Assembly: GCA_000708835.1 (NCBI GenBank)
Contig: DF237040.1
Coordinates: forward strand, 148,611 to 212,610
Direction: 5' to 3'
From: Klebsormidium nitens
Taxonomy: Eukaryota > Streptophyta > Klebsormidiophyceae > Klebsormidiales > Klebsormidiaceae
Length of the DNA stretch: 64,000 nt
The position numbers and the translations under genes are program-made. The notes below the pieces were generated by a model. It saw only the letters and a program-made list of their open reading frames with translations. It ran no database searches and was not told the origin of the DNA. Positions 59,701 to 64,000 of this stretch are shown here, one piece after another (the stretch's first letter is position 1; every line of letters begins with the position of its first letter).

Positions 59701-62700
59701 TCGGAACGCAAAAGCAAATATTTGATACCTGCAGATCTGGCGGTTGAAAAGCAAAACGAGCAACAAACACGGCTTCAGATGCAGATAGCGCTGAGCGAAG
59801 GAGCTTGTCCGAACAATGTCACAGCCGTCTGAAAAGCCCCCACGACAGAGGAAACGGCGACCAGGAGGTTGAAACTGTGCAGAACACAAACACCCAATCA
59901 GTGCTCCGCTTTTGAGGCTTTGAAACAGCGTTGCAGAGAGTCCGTTTGGTCTGAAACAACATCAAACTTGTTGAGCGTCAAGACCTCCCCGGGGCTCCCG
60001 TCGCCGCTCAACAGACACAGTAAAGTGACAAGGATAAAGTCTCTGATTTGGAGATACGAAGTGCGCAGAAGACGAGAGCTGAAAGCCTGCCGGAAGAAGA
60101 GTCGTACGAGACACGGGGTTGTAGCGACTTACGATCCCTGGTAATTGTCCGACTTTTTGAGCAAGGCACGCTATGGTTCGAATTGGCTAACAAAGAGGAG
60201 CCGGCTTCAGCCCTGGCACAAAAGCGTTTTGAGCGTGACAGCTCGTCTCGAGGATCGTCACTGCCGGCTCGGGTCAGTAGATGGGGCAATCGAGCGACTT
60301 TGACAACAGGGAACGAACATTTGCACATAGAAGCGCATCCACCTTCACGTTCTTCTTTCAGATTGATTTGGACATCTCAACAGCACCCTTGCGCGTCTAG
60401 TGCCCTTAGCGGTTCTGGAACAGCAACCTTACGGGAGAAGGGACTAAGGGACTAAGGACATCAAGATTGGCGGCGGTATGATGGTAATTGCATGGGGCAA
60501 AAGCAACAAGCGGCTCGGAGTCCTGGTACGACCAGTCCATTGAGCTTCAAAGCTCAGGCGAAGATGCAATCATTGCCGCTGCCTGAATTACAACAGGGCT
60601 GGGTCCAACGAAAAGAAATCCAGGCTTCCGTAACCAAGCGGCGACACCCACCAATGCGGAGCTTTCCTGGCAATTGATTTTAAGAAAAAAGTTTAGAAGC
60701 AATCGATCCAGCAGCTCTCTTGCACATTCCAAAGAAGCTCCAGAGTCTGTCCAAGTTGCATATAACATCAGGCAGGAATGAGATTGTCACGCGTTTGGAA
60801 CACCTGGGCCTCAAACCGACCCAAACCCTGCCTCCGATGCAAAGACCTCAGCATAATTCGCGAGGAAAGTTCTCGGTCAAATGAGTGAACGTGGAGTGCT
60901 GTTCAACCGCAGGCTCTCTTTCACCAGCTAATATTGCTGACAGTACAACGGATGGATAGGACCTCGTCCTTGGTTGGTTGCATGTGCGAAGACCCTGGCT
61001 TTGGGCGGCATCAGAAAACTTGACCGAACCCGTTTTGAGCAAACGCTCATGTGGAAGCATATTCACTGCCAGCCCAGCTCTGTTGAGAATTGCCACTCAG
61101 AAGGTCACAAAAGGATGCGACCTTGGTAAGTGATTGCAGCTCAGAAAGTGTCCTTTTCGATGCTGAAGAGCGTGTGCGTACAAGAGAATTTCAGATAACC
61201 GAGGCTGAAGTCTCCGAAACAAAAGAGCAAAGAAGAAACCGCTGAGAATCGGTTTGTGGACTGCGCCACAGCGACAAGAGATTCACGACAGTGAAAGCGA
61301 GGAGATGTTTAGGCCTGTGCGCGCGTCATCCTAATGGAAAAACGGCCTTCGTATCGCGCAGCGCCGCCCATCAATCAGTAGCGTGCCCGCAAACGGCTTT
61401 GCTTCAGGACTATCGTCAGCAATCATGCAGAAGATCAAGCGCTTGCCTTAAAGCCAAGCAAAGCCTTCAAAATCCATAAGATGTCAGGGTTGGAAGCTGA
61501 TTCAGCAAAAGGGCCATGAAAGCATCTTTTCACTATCCCGAGATGGTACCCTGTCACAGTACGCGTCCTTGAACTACTGACTGACTCTTTGAATAATAAA
61601 AGTGTCAAATCTCACGGGAGCCTCTATCGAGCCTCCCAATGAATCACTTGAACAACAATTATCAGTGCCTCAGAAGCAGCCAGGCATCAAGAATGTGTCC
61701 CGAAGATGTCATGAGCAGATTATGCTCGTGCGAAAACGCCTCATTGCCGTGCCCCACTTCCAATGATCACCACATGAAGAGCAGGCTTGATATGGGCGGC
61801 CAACAAATCAACGCAGAGAGCCTTGTCTAAGTTAACGTTTTGGAAAGGTCAAGAAAATAGAAAAGAGAAAAGGGATGCCCTGAGGGCAAAAAGTCCGGAA
61901 CACTCCGCGAAAGACCAGGAAAGAATCGAAGTTGAGTATCTGCGATGAAGGGGCCAAGATGACCAGTTTGTGAGAAAAGCACACAGGATATGCGTGGCAG
62001 TATGATCACGCGAGCAGTTAACACTTGCAATGAAGGAACAAAGGTCAGCCAACTCTCACGCTTGCATCAGCTGGTGCCATTTGCTCAGCTTTTTCTCGCT
62101 GCCAAAGAACGGGAACACTTCCAGAAGCGACCAGAAAAATGGTGATGTAATCAAGCCTGACGCGGTTGAAAGGTGGTCGAGCAATTGCACCCGTTCCATC
62201 TTCAGAGAAAAAAGCTCCGCGCCAGACCTACCTCCAACAGCATCCTGTCCGACGGCGTCAGCGGATCTTCCTCCTGCACCGGGGGCGGCTTCTGCGGTTC
62301 TTCCTCCTTCCCCCTCCCTATTTCCGCCCCAGCATGATTCCCCCTCGGCCGCCTCTTTACTTCCGCTCTCTTCCCCCCAACTGACAGCTTGTATCGCTTT
62401 TGCAGCTTGACAGAGGTCCCCTCCTGAGCGCCCCCGGTGTCAGTGCCCCGAGACTGCGGCTGAGAGCTGCTGGGGTTGACACGGATTTGGGGTTCGCTGC
62501 GCTGGGGGAGAGTCGCCTGGCCGCTGGCGACCAGTTCCTCGGGAGTGGCGCGACGAGCTGTTTGTTGGACGGTCGGCAGAAGCGCCGAGATCTACGGTGG
62601 GGGGAAGATGATCAGACAACGCTTTCAGAAAATAGTGATAGCACCTCCAGCATCTGCTTGGAAAGGAATGAAGCCATCAAGCCCCGAAGGCCATAGGCTT

Positions 62701-63763
62701 GACTATTCGTCCCCAGTACTCCCAAAGACGCATCCTGGAGTTGTGCAGATTTGCTTTTACTCAAAATGGGCAAGTTTGAAAACAGCTGGACAAATCTACT
62801 TGAATCTTTGAACATCTTGAATCGTTTTGTATCTAACAAAACGACGGCAATAGCCAAACTAATGCAAGTGATGCACGATGTGCAAGAGTCACTTGAAGCG
62901 CTGCTTCAGAAGATCCTCATAAGGTGCTCGAAAGGGCATTCTGACATGGCAGTGGAATGGTGGACATCTTTGAAAGGCTTTTTGAGTGGGGCACTAGCAG
63001 TCAAAGGCAGTCCTCCAAATGGCGACACATCTCACAAGGTTAAAAACTGGGTGAAGTAGGTAGCCGAAAGCCAACCGTTGCAGCATTCAACAAAGTTTCG
63101 AAATTCAGTCAAGAATGGCTGGTGCCCCTTTCTCACAACTTTGCGGAAGGGGCAAAGGCAAAGCAGACGGTCCGGTTTGAAACCTCGTCCCATACCTCTT
63201 GGGCCAAGAAATGTTGGTCACGTCAAGGCAGCCATGAGTAGGAGAACAGCTTATAAGCGAGTGTCACCAAAGACTGGACCCACATTTCGGGGTTTCCATT
63301 GAAGAGCTCAAGTTCTCATGTTGCCATCCGTCACACTTGTCGGCCTGTTTCGACCTCCCATATGACACGGGTGGTGACAGGGTGGTGACAGAGGCGTTGA
63401 CCACGCCCTGCTTGCAATCATTCCTGCCAGTGTAAACAAAGTGCATATTGCTTCATAAGTCTTTGTCAAGGCTGAAAAGGCAGTTTCAAACCGCACGTGC
63501 ATGCGTCTGAATGTGAGACGTGAAACTTGACTGTTCCTCAAATCAGGGAGTAAAGCAAAATCTAAACGTAGAAGGCGTGGGAACGGCCACCTCACCTCAA
63601 TGCTGTAGGCAGTCCACTCGTCCTCATCGTCGAGGGGCGCGAGAGGACCCAGACCATAGAGTCCGGTTAGTCCTATGTAAATGAGTAGCGAAAGAGTGAC
63701 CACCAACACGTACACCACTCCACGCCCTTTCAGAAACCCCGGGAGTTCCATGTTTTGATGCAC
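53718..63763 (-). CDS. GT61-family glycosyltransferase, type II membrane protein
   Basis: GT61 enzymes are inverting Golgi or ER transferases that add xylose, arabinose or GlcNAc to glycans. Five minus-strand exons: 63763-63596, 62591-62232, 57068-56883, 56157-55889, 55302-53718, phases consistent, 855 aa. An N-terminal signal anchor (VVYVLVVTLSLLIYIGLTG, about residues 17-35) is followed by a disordered stem (exon 2). Family marks: QFIFECNRSNPRSDVCTVRG (about 210-235), VVFSIGGKADNYYYALEDT at the exon 4/5 junction, YCFPELVIGL, RSGPERRIINEE, a VFAGVHNSML motif where GVHGAGLTN is usual, LQIVPFSIDWHADHHYG and GLKYIEYEG. A segment of about 205 residues (about 373-581) absent from typical members separates KYPPI from YCFPEL; it is charged and repeats GLEKxGQ. 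The 5.2 kb second intron is long. Echoes flank exons 3, 4 and 5. Assignment of exons 1 and 2 rests on phase and topology, not homology. Confidence 0.82.
54627..54654. repeat. Duplicated G-box decamer inside GT61 exon
   Basis: Two copies of GCCACGTGTC (reverse complement GACACGTGGC) 18 bp apart, inside the insertion segment of the GT61 coding exon. They encode TRGSK and TRGSW on the sense strand. The decamer matches the consensus bound by plant bZIP ABRE/G-box factors; function inside an exon is unknown. Confidence 0.7.
55360..55405 (-). repeat. Echo of GT61 exon 5 start
   Basis: Copy of the acceptor region (GATCCGTTTCCGCCCAG) and the first few exon codons, with the copied acceptor 72 bp upstream (sense) of the true exon start at 55302. 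The preceding intron sequence (CGTTCC.CTCT) is copied too. Confidence 0.75.
56250..56335 (-). repeat. Echo of GT61 exon 4 start (proximal)
   Basis: Copy with intact acceptor (CCCCTTGCAG) and exon-like start at 56319, encoding LYADSKTFQMFA exactly as in the true exon. It is 162 bp from the true start, and the frame stays open between them. Confidence 0.9.
56405..56480 (-). repeat. Echo of GT61 exon 4 start (middle)
   Basis: Copy with exon-like start at 56469 after TAGCAG, encoding ADSKNFQMFA and a diverged continuation. It is 150 bp from the proximal echo and in the same frame as it. Confidence 0.85.
56490..56570 (-). repeat. Echo of GT61 exon 4 start (distal)
   Basis: Copy with exon-like start at 56556, encoding YADSRNFQMFATK. 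It is 87 bp from the middle copy and runs into an in-frame TAG just before that copy's acceptor. Confidence 0.82.
56617..56672 (-). repeat. Echo of GT61 exon 3 interior
   Basis: Copy of the exon 3 segment encoding FECNRSN and the bases before it, located in the downstream intron. It ends at the point where the next copy's content would begin, so it looks like a truncated tandem unit. Confidence 0.7.
56743..56803 (-). repeat. Echo of GT61 exon 3 end with donor
   Basis: Copy of the last ~60 bp of exon 3 including AATGTCCAG and a GTAAAG donor-like sequence, 140 bp downstream (sense) of the true donor at 56882. About 85% identical by eye. Confidence 0.85.
57069..62231 (-). other. 5.2 kb intron of the GT61 gene
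   Basis: Between exons 2 and 3, bounded by GTAGGT at 62231 and CTCCAG before 57068. The sense strand is pyrimidine-rich, so the antisense strand shows long T-poor open frames (for example 57884-58681, 265 codons) that I do not accept as genes. Three similar hairpin-containing segments occur at 57781-57826, 60219-60266 and 61029-61070. No transposon ends were found. Confidence 0.6.
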
Positions 63764-64000
63764 CGCAAGCTAGCTTCCCACTCATCAGCACGTCAGCATG
63801 AGTTTGGAGCTCAGCTCCGTAAGGTTCTACGCTTGAGGTACATGACAGTTAAGATATGTACAGCAGATCTGAGCATTTCCACCGCCAAGGAGTCCAACGA
63901 CCATCATCCAGCACAAAGATCTTCTCAAACCTTTACAGCGCCCCTGCTGTTGCACAATTGAAAGAAAGGTGTGCACATTGACAATGAAGAGCAAGTGACA
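63764..64000. other. Upstream region of the GT61 gene
   Basis: The last 237 bp of the window, upstream of the minus-strand GT61 start. Two GTAC motifs occur at about 63838 and 63858. Nothing else identified. Confidence 0.4.

Overview
The window is nuclear DNA of a green plant-lineage eukaryote. Every recognisable gene is split by GT-AG introns and belongs to a plant-type family: VPS37, APC6/CDC16, a ZIP metal transporter of the two-unit type, a DUF1005 protein, a glutamate-receptor-like channel and a GT61 glycosyltransferase. Base composition near 50% GC, moderate gene density and families shared with land plants suggest a streptophyte alga (Klebsormidium-like) or a bryophyte-grade plant. The species is an inference; no marker in the window settles it.

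Layout. 1-2588: minus-strand VPS37 (ESCRT-I), whose 3' exons lie off the left edge. 4375-17857: plus-strand CDC16/APC6, 13 exons, 540 aa, with one 5.4 kb intron. 18970-21136: a small secreted eight-cysteine protein. 25462-29074: an unrecognised single-pass membrane protein with a signal peptide. 29533-31560: an intronless, charged, mostly disordered ORF that may be a continuation of the previous gene. 33884-38687: ZIP transporter, 4 exons, 624 aa. 40315-45359: DUF1005 protein, 5 exons, 438 aa. 46867-51363 (minus): glutamate-receptor-like channel with no amino-terminal domain, 9 exons, 526 aa. 53718-63763 (minus): GT61 glycosyltransferase, 5 exons, 855 aa, with a 5.2 kb intron. Gene models were built by hand from splice consensus, reading phase and recognised protein families. 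Internal coding lengths are consistent with continuous reading frames.

The genes do not form a pathway. They are unrelated housekeeping, transport, signalling and wall or Golgi functions. What links them is architecture. In four of them (VPS37, CDC16, ZIP, GT61) the introns next to particular exons carry one to four degenerate direct copies of the edge of that exon, usually including the splice site and some flanking intron, spaced about 70-225 bp apart. I call these splice-junction echoes. They are the strongest unexplained structure in the window. One array (GT61 exon 4) keeps multiple-of-three spacing and stays open back through two extra acceptors.

Other signals are GTAC-rich tracts upstream of several genes, repeated GACACGTGGC (G-box) decamers lying inside coding exons in different frames, and a 265 bp MITE with perfect 25 bp terminal repeats. 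No RNA genes, CRISPR arrays or viral genes were seen.
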